From the NCBI GenBank assembly GCA_035995725.1, contig DASYKE010000034.1, positions 1 to 36,386 of the forward strand: a DNA stretch of 36,386 bases, in the 5' to 3' direction. Shown piece by piece: positions 8,518 through 15,592 of the stretch. This DNA is from JAQGLW01 sp035995725 (GTDB taxonomy: Bacteria; Pseudomonadota; Gammaproteobacteria; Burkholderiales; Burkholderiaceae_D). The notes beneath the pieces are model-generated. The model saw only the letters and a list, made by a program, of their open reading frames with translations. It searched no databases and was not told the DNA's origin. The translations under genes and the position numbers were made by a program. Within the stretch, counting starts at the first letter, position 1. Each line of letters opens with the position of its first letter.

Positions 8518-8571
8518 TGTCCTGTTTAGGTCACTCGTTCGGCGCTTTTCTTGAATGCCCGAAACAGGACA
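8518..8571. repeat. Inverted repeat between mutM and the GTPase gene
   Basis: TGTCCTGTTT (8518-8527) and AAACAGGACA (8562-8571) are perfect 10-base arms separated by 34 bases. There is no T run. It could be a hairpin downstream of mutM, an operator pair, or a remnant of a small palindromic element. Confidence 0.55.
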
Positions 8572-8590
8572 TATAGTTTGCTGCAGCGTA

Positions 8591-8620
8591 ACGGAATAAT
8601 CAGGAATAATCGGGAATAAT
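8591..8620 (+). repeat. Three 10-bp direct repeats abutting the GTPase start
   Basis: The unit (A/C)(C/A/G)GGAATAAT occurs three times back to back, ending immediately before the GTG start codon at 8621. The last copy also supplies GGGA, the only plausible Shine-Dalgarno, 5 bases from the start. Confidence 0.7.
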
Positions 8621-10558
8621 GTGAGCAATCTGGTTCAAAAGTTCAGGGAATACAGCATCTGGCGCAGTAGCGTGATGACGGCGCTCGAACGTTACCGCGC
8701 GTGGGTCGGCGTGGCACAGTTGTCGGATGCTGCAAGCGATCAGCGCATGTCCAGGGCGCTTGGACGGCTGGCTGAAGACAAGCTGTCGATCGCATTCGTT
8801 GCGGAATTTTCGCGCGGCAAATCCGAATTGATCAATGCGATCTTTTTCGCCGATTACGGTCAGCGCATTCTGCCTTCTTCCGCTGGTCGCACCACGATGT
8901 GCCCGACCGAATTGATGTACGACGAAACCTTTCCGCCATCGATTCGCCTGTTGCCGATTGAAACCCGCGCCGAGTCGCAATCGACCAGCGATTTCAAGGA
9001 CCAGAGCCAGGCGTGGACGGTATTGCCGCTGGATATTTCATCCGGTGACGGCATGCTTGAAGCATTCAAGCAGGTGAGCCTGACCAAACGGGTATCAATC
9101 GAAGCGGCGAAACGTTACGGTCTGTACGACGAGACCGATCTGGATATCGGGCTGGCGGTCGACGTCGATGGCACGGTGGAAATTTCGCAGTGGCGCCATG
9201 CGATTGTCAATTTCCCGCATCCGCTGCTGAAGGAAGGGTTGATCATCGTCGATACTCCGGGATTGAATGCGATCGGTACCGAACCGGAACTGACGTTGAA
9301 CCTGATCCCGAATGCGCATGCGGTGCTATTCATTCTGGCTGCCGATACCGGTGTCACCAAGAGCGATATCGAAGTGTGGCGCGAGCATATCGGCACCGGC
9401 CCCGGCCGCATGGTGGTGTTGAATAAAATTGACAGCATGTGGGATGAGCTGCGCACGCCGGCCGAAGTGGAAAAGCAGATTGCCGGCCAAGTCTCGAATG
9501 TCGCGCATACGCTAGGGCTGGCACAACAGCAGGTATTCCCGGTTTCTGCGCAAAAAGGCCTGGTCGGCAAGATCAACCACGACGCCAGGTTATTGGTCAA
9601 GAGCCGTTTGCCGGAACTGGAAATGGCCTTATCCAGTGAGCTCATTCCGGCCAAGCAAGACATCATCCGCGCGCAATTGGAAATCGATATCAACGAATTG
9701 ACCGCATCGCGGCATGCGTTATTGTCGTCGCGCACTCGCAATGTGGTCGAACAACTGATTGAGCTGAAAAGCCTGCGCGGCAAAAATCAGAATATTGTCG
9801 CGCACATGATGAAGCGCATCGATATGGAAAAACAGGAATTCGATGGCAGCCTGTTGAAATTGCAGGGCACGCGCGCGGTATTTGCGCGCCTGTCGATCGA
9901 AGTATTTACCAATCTCGGAATGGATGTCCTGAAACAGGAGATCGCCAAGGCACGCAAGGCGATGGACAAGAGCATGTTTTCGTCCGGCATGCGCGAAGCG
10001 GTGAAAAACTTCTTTGGCCATGTGCAAAACAATCTGATCATGTCCGGAGAAAAAATCGATGAAATCAGCGAAATGATGACCGTGATGTATCGGAAATTTT
10101 CTACCGAGCACGGATTGGCGCTTTCTACGCCGATGCCGTTTTCGCTTGAGAAATACCGCAAGGAAATCGCGATGATAGAGCGAGTCTACCAAAAGCAATT
10201 CGGTACGGCTGCCCTGGTTACGACGCCGCAGGTCGTATTGATGCAAAAATTTTTCGACTCAATCGCATCGCGTGTAAAACAAAGTTTCCTGCTGGCCAAT
10301 CGTGATGTGGAAGCATGGTTGAAAGTCGTGATGGCGCCATTGGAAGCCCAGATTGGCGAGCATAAAGCGCAACTGAAGCGGCGCAAGCAGTCGATCGAGC
10401 GGATTCACGTCGCCTCCGGCGGCCTTGAGGAAAAAGTTGTCGCACTGGAGCAAATGCAGTCGGAACTCGACGTGCAAAAGAGAACCTTGACAGCGCTGGA
10501 GACGGAACTCAAAAACGCCATTGCGGATGAACTTGTTTCGATTAAGGTTGCGGCCTAG
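8621..10558 (+). CDS. Dynamin-like GTPase family protein
   Basis: Large GTPase of the bacterial dynamin-like type (645 residues, GTG start), expected to act at membranes; no specific function is known to me. The GTPase motifs are all visible. The P-loop is AEFSRGKS at 61-68 (Ala in place of the usual first Gly, with Lys67 and Ser68 kept). GRTTMCPTE at 89-97 supplies the switch-I Thr, DTPG is at 211-214, and NKID at 268-271. The second half is helix-rich, and the last 50 residues (LEEKVVALEQMQSELDVQKR onward) look like a coiled coil. There is no transmembrane segment. It lies between mutM and mutY on the same strand; its TAG stop directly abuts an ATG of the mutY frame. It may be co-transcribed with mutY. 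Confidence 0.85.
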   Translation: MSNLVQKFREYSIWRSSVMTALERYRAWVGVAQLSDAASDQRMSRALGRLAEDKLSIAFVAEFSRGKSELINAIFFADYGQRILPSSAGRTTMCPTELMYDETFPPSIRLLPIETRAESQSTSDFKDQSQAWTVLPLDISSGDGMLEAFKQVSLTKRVSIEAAKRYGLYDETDLDIGLAVDVDGTVEISQWRHAIVNFPHPLLKEGLIIVDTPGLNAIGTEPELTLNLIPNAHAVLFILAADTGVTKSDIEVWREHIGTGPGRMVVLNKIDSMWDELRTPAEVEKQIAGQVSNVAHTLGLAQQQVFPVSAQKGLVGKINHDARLLVKSRLPELEMALSSELIPAKQDIIRAQLEIDINELTASRHALLSSRTRNVVEQLIELKSLRGKNQNIVAHMMKRIDMEKQEFDGSLLKLQGTRAVFARLSIEVFTNLGMDVLKQEIAKARKAMDKSMFSSGMREAVKNFFGHVQNNLIMSGEKIDEISEMMTVMYRKFSTEHGLALSTPMPFSLEKYRKEIAMIERVYQKQFGTAALVTTPQVVLMQKFFDSIASRVKQSFLLANRDVEAWLKVVMAPLEAQIGEHKAQLKRRKQSIERIHVASGGLEEKVVALEQMQSELDVQKRTLTALETELKNAIADELVSIKVAA

Positions 10559-10596
10559 ATGAAACGGGTGGTTGGCGCACAGTCCGGTACCGTAAA

Positions 10597-10656
10597 GTCG
10601 GCGGTGCACTCCCTGCGGTCGGCGGCGCACTCTCTGCAGTCGGCGGTACGGTCTCC
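10597..10656 (+). repeat. 21-bp tandem repeat before mutY
   Basis: Two clear 21-base units (10597-10617 and 10618-10638) and a degenerate third (10639-10656), each starting GTCGGCGG and the first carrying a GTGCACTCCCTGCG core. Read in the mutY frame they encode a heptapeptide repeat (SAVHSLR, SAAHSLQ, SAVRS). The first unit matches the reverse complement of the tandem unit at 13550-13591 at 18 of 21 positions. Confidence 0.8.
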
Positions 10657-10678
10657 GGCAATATCCGGGGAAGTCGCC

Positions 10679-11815
10679 ATGGAACCGGCCGATCCTGCTT
10701 TTTCCGCCGCTGTCATACATTGGCAGAAGCGGCACGGCCGGCATCAACTGCCCTGGCAAAATACGCGCGATGCATACCGCATCTGGTTGTCGGAAATCAT
10801 GCTGCAGCAGACGCAGGTGGCAGCGGTCATTCCGTACTATCAGCGTTTTCTGGCCCGCTTTCCCGATGTTGCCTCGCTTGCCGCAGCGCCCGCCGAAGAC
10901 GTGATGGCGCACTGGAGCGGTCTGGGATATTACTCACGCGCGCGCAATCTGCACCGGTGCGCGCAACGGATTCGCACCGAATATGGCGGCGTTTTTCCTG
11001 CGGATCCGGAGTTGCTGTCCGATTTGCCGGGCATTGGCCGCTCGACTGCCGCAGCGATTTCGGCATTTGCCTACGGAACGCGCGCGGCGATCCTGGACGG
11101 CAATGTCAAACGGGTATTTTGCAGGATATTCGGCATCGACGGTTATCCGGGCGAAAGGCCGGTCGAGCAGCTGCTGTGGCGCCGCGCCGAAGCCTTGCTG
11201 CCGGAGCAGGATGTAGAATCCTATACGCAAGGCCTGATGGATCTGGGAGCGACCCTGTGTACCCGCAGCAAGCCGTCTTGTGCAAGCTGCCCGCTGGCAC
11301 AGCGCTGCGCGGCTTTTGCGACGAATCGTGTCGATCAGTTGCCGATGCGCAAACTAAAAAAACCAATTCCTGAGAAACATGCGGCGATGCTGATCATCGT
11401 CGACCGTAACCAGGTGCTGCTGGAACAGCGTCCCGGCATGGGTATCTGGGGCGGGTTGCTGTCGCTGCCGGAGCTCGACCGGTTAATGACTGTACCGGAG
11501 GATGGGGGTATTGATGATCAGCGGGAATGCACCGCTAACGCGTCGCTGCAGGCAGTCATTACGCGGGCGATAGCGCCGTTCGGCACGCCCGCATCCTGTG
11601 AACGATTGCAACCGTTCGCGCATGGATTTACTCATTTCAAACTGCATGTGGTGCCGTATCGGATAACATTGCAACGCCGTATCGAGCTGGCCGGCCAGAT
11701 TAATCATGTCTGGTACGCAGTTGAGAAACTGGCGCAGGCTCCACTGCCTGCGCCTGTCAAGAAGCTGCTGCTGGCGGTTTTCGGCGAGGCGGATCTGTTG
11801 ACGGAGTGTGCCTGA
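10679..11815 (+). CDS. mutY: Adenine DNA glycosylase MutY
   Basis: Removes adenine mispaired with 8-oxoguanine, completing the MutM/MutY repair pair. I choose the ATG at 10679 (378 residues), preceded by GGGGAAG, because family homology begins at MEPADPAFSAAVIHWQKRHG. A longer in-frame start at 10559 would add 40 residues that are mostly translated 21-bp repeats. Glu39 in LSEIMLQQTQV and Asp140 in LDGNVKRV are the catalytic residues. The helix-hairpin-helix is LPGIGRSTA (116-124). The 4Fe-4S cluster Cys are 194, 201, 204 and 210. The C-terminal third is a NUDIX-like 8-oxoG recognition domain (EQRPGMGIWGGLLSLPE). It converges with the Lon-domain gene. Confidence 0.96.
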   Translation: MEPADPAFSAAVIHWQKRHGRHQLPWQNTRDAYRIWLSEIMLQQTQVAAVIPYYQRFLARFPDVASLAAAPAEDVMAHWSGLGYYSRARNLHRCAQRIRTEYGGVFPADPELLSDLPGIGRSTAAAISAFAYGTRAAILDGNVKRVFCRIFGIDGYPGERPVEQLLWRRAEALLPEQDVESYTQGLMDLGATLCTRSKPSCASCPLAQRCAAFATNRVDQLPMRKLKKPIPEKHAAMLIIVDRNQVLLEQRPGMGIWGGLLSLPELDRLMTVPEDGGIDDQRECTANASLQAVITRAIAPFGTPASCERLQPFAHGFTHFKLHVVPYRITLQRRIELAGQINHVWYAVEKLAQAPLPAPVKKLLLAVFGEADLLTECA

Positions 11816-11865
11816 CTGCTTCAGGTCCATCCCCGATGACAGGATGACCGAAGGGAATGCAGAGC

Positions 11866-12492
11866 TCAGAGGATCTTGTGCTGCTGTAGATATTGATGGA
11901 TGATGGCCAGGCGGCTCTGCGCATTTTCCAATTCAAGCAGTTTCTGGCGTGCCTTGAGCGGTATCGGCAGAATTTCACACCATCGGTTGGCGACCCAGCC
12001 GGTATCGTCCAGCTGGAACGGCTGCGCGAATGGGCTGATGAACGCGTCCCCCTGTTCAGCCCGCCCCTTGAGGTTGACATTGTCGATAATGACCTTCAGC
12101 GCTTTGGCACAGCTGACATGGATAGCGGTGACTGCGGCAGCGACATCCGCCGCAATCATCTCAATGCGCGCTTCCAGCCGCTGGTCCGGCAGCACGCGCG
12201 TTTCAATGATGCGAAAGCGTTCACCGCCCTGGATGCGCAACAGCAATACGCCGAGATCCTGCATGTCCCAGCGGCCGATCACAGCCAGGCAACCCACTGC
12301 TTCGGGTTCGGCGGCGGGCCCGACTTCCTGCCCAGACTTGATCTGCACGATGCCGAACGGCACCTCATGCTTCATGCAGTCGCGCACCATGTCGACATAG
12401 CGTGTCTCGAATACTTTCAGCGGCAACACTCCGCCTGGAAACAAAACGGTATTAAGCGGAAACAGGGGAAGCCAGGCGTTCTTTGTAGACAT
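11866..12492 (-). CDS. Lon N-terminal (substrate-binding) domain protein
   Basis: A 208-residue stand-alone protein with the LON substrate-binding domain (PUA-like fold) but no AAA+ or protease part. The opening LPLFPLNTVLFPGGVLPLKVFETRY (residues about 8-32) is the family signature, followed by PFGIVQIKSG and GGERFRI. The C-terminal part is helical (LPIPLKARQKLLELENAQSR). Its role is unknown; such proteins may bind substrates or partners. It lies 94 bases downstream of rapZ on the same strand and may be transcribed with it. It converges with mutY, and no terminator is evident in the 50-base gap. Confidence 0.9.
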   Translation of the reverse strand: MSTKNAWLPLFPLNTVLFPGGVLPLKVFETRYVDMVRDCMKHEVPFGIVQIKSGQEVGPAAEPEAVGCLAVIGRWDMQDLGVLLLRIQGGERFRIIETRVLPDQRLEARIEMIAADVAAAVTAIHVSCAKALKVIIDNVNLKGRAEQGDAFISPFAQPFQLDDTGWVANRWCEILPIPLKARQKLLELENAQSRLAIIHQYLQQHKIL

Positions 12493-12586
12493 AATGGAAG
12501 TATGAGACGAGATAAATTGATGGTGTTGCGATACCGGTTACGGAATCCGATTGGATTGAAATGATGTTTCTGCCATTGGCGGCGTC

Positions 12587-13450
12587 TCAGCCGAGTTCAC
12601 GGTGCCGCAGCACGACGCGAGCGGATGCCTGGAAATATTGGGCGAGGTGCTCGGCGATATATACCGATCGATGCTGACCGCCGGTACAGCCGATGGCAAC
12701 GGTGAGATAGCTGCGGTTGTCGTTCTCGAAGGCCGGCAGCCATTTTTCGACAAATGTCCGGATATCGTTCAGCAATGCCGTCGCATCGGGTTGTGCATCC
12801 AAAAAATCGATAACCGGCGCATCCTTGCCGGTCAACGGCCGCAAGTTGGCATCGTAATATGGGTTGGGCAAAACGCGCACGTCGAATACCAGATCGGCAT
12901 CCAGCGGTACACCGAACTTGAAGGCAAAGGACTCGAACAACAAGGTCAGCGGTGCGCGTTCTGTGCCGACCAGTTCCTTGATCCAGGCGCGTAACTTATT
13001 GGCGCTCAACCCCGATGTGTCGATCAAATGGCCGAGCCCTTCAATGGCACCCAGCATTTCGCGTTCCTTGCGAATGCACTCCGTGAGGGTCGGACTTTCG
13101 GCCGGATTCTGGCTCGGAATTATGCGATGGGACAGCGGGTGGCTGCGCCGCGTCTCGGAGAAACGGGTGATCAGCGATTCCGTCTTGGCGGTCAAAAACA
13201 GCACCTTGACGTCGTGGCCCTGTTCCTTGAGCCATTCTATGTCCGCCGGCAAGTCGGTCAGCGAAATCGCGCTGCGGGCATCGACCGCCACCGCCAGCGT
13301 AAGCGCGCCTTCATTGATGCGTGTTGCAACCAGTGCCCGCAATAGCGTCGGCGGCAGGTTATCGACACAGAAATAACCTGCATCTTCCAGTGCATTTAAC
13401 CCGACCGATTTGCCGGAGCCGGAGATGCCGGTAATGAGGATGATGCGCAT
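12587..13450 (-). CDS. rapZ: RNase adapter protein RapZ
   Basis: P-loop protein that in E. coli senses glucosamine-6-phosphate and directs RNase E to the sRNA GlmZ; in other phyla it binds nucleotides and nucleotide second messengers. The 287-residue length matches. The Walker A motif GISGSGKS is at residues 8-15. DNLPPTLL follows, then FLTAKTESLITRFSETRRSHPL, and the conserved C-terminal domain with TVAIGCTGGQHRSVYIAEHL near residue 250. It lies downstream of hprK and ptsN, the usual nitrogen-PTS neighbourhood, but a 343-base spacer separates it from hprK. Confidence 0.96.
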   Translation of the reverse strand: MRIILITGISGSGKSVGLNALEDAGYFCVDNLPPTLLRALVATRINEGALTLAVAVDARSAISLTDLPADIEWLKEQGHDVKVLFLTAKTESLITRFSETRRSHPLSHRIIPSQNPAESPTLTECIRKEREMLGAIEGLGHLIDTSGLSANKLRAWIKELVGTERAPLTLLFESFAFKFGVPLDADLVFDVRVLPNPYYDANLRPLTGKDAPVIDFLDAQPDATALLNDIRTFVEKWLPAFENDNRSYLTVAIGCTGGQHRSVYIAEHLAQYFQASARVVLRHRELG

Positions 13451-13793
13451 AAGAAGCGATGATACCGCAAGCGTTCAAAAAAAGCGGCACATCGCAGCAT
13501 GCGGCCAACTGTAGCTGTTGTTTGTTATCCATTAATCAAGATACGCGGCGACCGAAGGAAGTGCACAGCCGACCGAAGGAAGTGCACAGCCATTTGGCGT
13601 GCCGGCATACTGGTAATCCGTTTCAGTGCAATTAATGCGATCTGCCGGTCGCTCGAAGGCGATTGCAGTATTGACTATGCTTGGCAGGGGAATCGCCCTG
13701 CTTGTGTTCGACGCATTGCACTCGTCTTCTATCAATTCGCAAGTTTGCAACACAGCACGCTTCGCTTCTCGCAACTTGGACTACGGCGGACTG
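13451..13793. other. 343-base spacer between hprK and rapZ
   Basis: No convincing gene. It contains the 21-bp tandem duplication (13550-13591) and a small hairpin with GCAGGG/CCCTGC arms at 13684-13701. An 80-codon frame (13532-13774, minus) is largely translated repeat and resembles nothing I know. Any rapZ promoter must lie here if it is not read from hprK. Confidence 0.6.
13550..13591 (-). repeat. Perfect 21-bp tandem duplication (same family as 10597-10656)
   Basis: Units 13550-13570 and 13571-13591 are identical; each begins GACCGAAGG and ends AGTGCACAGCC. On the minus strand, the unit read from GTCGGC matches the first repeat unit before mutY at 18 of 21 bases. Confidence 0.85.
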
Positions 13794-14732
13794 CTAGTCG
13801 CTGCCCATTGCTTTTTGCTGCCGTTCCATGAATTCCTTGAGGGTGTCGATACCGCGCAGCTGCAGAATCGTATTGCGTACGGCAGCCTCCAGCAGTACCG
13901 CAAGATTGCGTCCAGCTTCGACCGGAATCACGACTTTGCGAATCGGCAGACCGAGCACATCTTCCGTATACAAATGCAGCGGCAGGCGCTCGTAATTTTC
14001 TTCAAGGGTACTGCGGCGTACCAGATGCACAATCAGCTTCAGGCGCATTTTTCGGCGCACGGCGGTTTCGCCGAAGATCGCCTTGATATCCAACAGGCCC
14101 AAACCACGTACTTCCAGCAGATTCTGCAACAGCTTGGGGCAGCGGCCTTCGATCATGTGCGGTGCAATCCGTGCAAACTCCACCGCATCGTCGGCCACCA
14201 GGCCGTGATTACGTGAAATCAATTCCAGCCCCAGTTCGCTCTTGCCCAGGCCGGATTCGCCGGTGATGAGCACACCGACACCGAGCACATCCATGAAGAC
14301 GCCATGCATCGTGATGCGTTGCGCGAGCTTTTTGGACAGGTAAACACGCAGGTAATCGATCACTTGCGCCGCAGGCAACGGCGTGGAAAACAAGGGAATA
14401 TTTTTTTCGTCGCAGATGGACAGGATATATGCCGGTGTTTCCAGCCCTTCCGCAATGATGAATGCGGGCGGCTCGCCGGCCACCAATTCTTCAGTTTGAT
14501 GCGCACGCGCGGACGGCGACAGACGTTTGTAGTATTTGGTTTCCTGATGCCCGAACACTTGGATGCGGCCAGGATGGATCAGGTTCAAATGCCCGACCTG
14601 GTCCGCGGCGGAGGCTGCATCACCGGAAATTTGGCGTTCGCCGCCCGGAAAACCGGCAAACCAGCCTAACTGCATCGCTTCACGATTATCGTCGTAGAGT
14701 TGCTGAATCGACAGTGGGGTTGATAGCGGCAT
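13794..14732 (-). CDS. hprK: HPr kinase/phosphorylase
   Basis: Bifunctional enzyme that phosphorylates and dephosphorylates HPr on a serine, adjusting PTS-linked regulation. The start at 14732 (MPLSTPLSIQQLYDDN) gives 312 residues, the normal size; a longer frame from 14855 adds 41 unlikely residues. The N-terminal domain covers about 1-130. HGVFMD (His143) is followed by Walker A GESGLGKS at 158-165, catalytic LVADDAVEF near 179-187, and the signature EVRGLGLLDIKAIFG. The gene lies between ptsN and rapZ. A strong hairpin at 14773-14802 sits between the ptsN stop and this start. No good Shine-Dalgarno is visible. Confidence 0.96.
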   Translation of the reverse strand: MPLSTPLSIQQLYDDNREAMQLGWFAGFPGGERQISGDAASAADQVGHLNLIHPGRIQVFGHQETKYYKRLSPSARAHQTEELVAGEPPAFIIAEGLETPAYILSICDEKNIPLFSTPLPAAQVIDYLRVYLSKKLAQRITMHGVFMDVLGVGVLITGESGLGKSELGLELISRNHGLVADDAVEFARIAPHMIEGRCPKLLQNLLEVRGLGLLDIKAIFGETAVRRKMRLKLIVHLVRRSTLEENYERLPLHLYTEDVLGLPIRKVVIPVEAGRNLAVLLEAAVRNTILQLRGIDTLKEFMERQQKAMGSD

Positions 14733-14772
14733 GATGGACCAGGTGAAGTACCGACCGGCTGGCGGGCGCACC

Positions 14773-14802
14773 AACAGCCTGTTTTTGTTGAGACAGGCTG
14801 TT
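14773..14802 (-). terminator. Strong hairpin between ptsN and hprK
   Basis: AACAGCCTGT and ACAGGCTGTT are perfect 10-base arms around a 10-base loop, 22 bases after the ptsN stop. No T run follows on the minus strand, so it may be an attenuator, an mRNA-stability element or a processing site rather than a full terminator. Confidence 0.55.
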
Positions 14803-14824
14803 AATAGTACCCGTGATGCATCAA

Positions 14825-15298
14825 TTATGCGACATTTTGCAGGCTGGGTTGCCACCCTGTGATGCGTGCATAGACGGACGCCGGATCCGGATCGGTCGCC
14901 AGTTCGTTGCGGAACGCGTCATCGGAAAACATTTCGGCGATTTGCGACAGGATTTCGAGGTGTTGCTGTGTCACGTGGTCGGGAATCAGCAGGAAAACCA
15001 GTAACGTCACCGGCTGCGAGTCAGGCGACTCGAACGGGATCGGGGCTGCCAGCCGTACAAAAGCGGCCATCGGCGCCTTCAATCCTTTGATACGACCGTG
15101 GGGCACTGCAACGCCGCGTCCCAATCCAGTCGAGCCCAAGCGTTCACGGGCGAACAGGTTGTCCGATACCATGGAGCGGGCAATGCCACAATTATTTTCA
15201 AAAATCAGTCCCGCTTGCTCGAATGCGCGTTTCTTGCTGGAAACATCCAGGTCGAGCGCAACGTTTTCGGGAGGAAGAATTTGCCGGAAATGAGTCAT
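14825..15298 (-). CDS. ptsN: Nitrogen-PTS EIIA component PtsN
   Basis: Cytoplasmic phosphoacceptor of the nitrogen-related phosphotransferase system, a regulator of potassium and nitrogen/carbon balance rather than a sugar transporter. From the ATG at 15298 (MTHFRQILPPENVALDL) the protein has 157 residues. His67 in GRGVAVPHGRIKG is the phosphorylation site, and PVTLLVFLLIPDHVTQQHLE is the conserved core strand-helix. A GTG at 15310 could add four residues but is less likely. hprK and rapZ follow it. The genes usually upstream in related genomes (rpoN, hpf) are not here; queF is. Confidence 0.95.
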   Translation of the reverse strand: MTHFRQILPPENVALDLDVSSKKRAFEQAGLIFENNCGIARSMVSDNLFARERLGSTGLGRGVAVPHGRIKGLKAPMAAFVRLAAPIPFESPDSQPVTLLVFLLIPDHVTQQHLEILSQIAEMFSDDAFRNELATDPDPASVYARITGWQPSLQNVA

Positions 15299-15592
15299 GA
15301 TGCAATGCACAAAAATAGATTTTGCGACGAATTATAGGCTGATTTGGATTGGACGCGTTAAAAAAGTGAAGCCGTTGTAAAACAGTTCGTCATCATTGTC
15401 GTATCGATAATGTGGTCGCCTTCGTTTTGCGCTCATGTCTTGACAACTTTATAGCCGCGCAGCCCTGATGGCAATGACATTCAGCAAGGTTTTTTCACAT
15501 TCTCGTGGAGCATGTTCGTTGTTTCCTAAAGCTTCATTCAGGGAAGAGGATGCAATTGCATCAGCAATTGTGCATCATTCCGAAATGAAATT
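15299..15592. other. Spacer between queF and ptsN
   Basis: About 294 bases with no convincing gene. It contains the TATAAT listed separately and a possible upstream minus-strand promoter (TATAAA, 15448-15453). Just after the queF stop, GATGCAATTGC / GCAATTGTGCATC (15549-15576) forms a hairpin with a 4-base loop and one mismatch-like bulge, a possible queF 3' structure without a T run. Confidence 0.5.
15331..15336 (-). promoter_or_regulatory. Candidate -10 box for ptsN-hprK
   Basis: A perfect TATAAT on the minus strand, 33 bases before the ptsN ATG. The sequence 17 bases upstream does not resemble a -35 box, so activity would depend on an activator or other contacts. Confidence 0.45.

Noticed and set aside
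10597..10656. CRISPR array
   Set aside because: The repeats are contiguous 21-base tandem units without spacers, and no cas genes are present in the window.
13532..13774. 80-codon minus-strand frame in the hprK-rapZ spacer
   Set aside because: Contains translated 21-bp repeats and no family features; probably chance.
15440..15445. Consensus TTGACA -35 on the plus strand
   Set aside because: No -10 hexamer at 16-18 bases and no plus-strand gene follows; it lies opposite the minus-strand operon.
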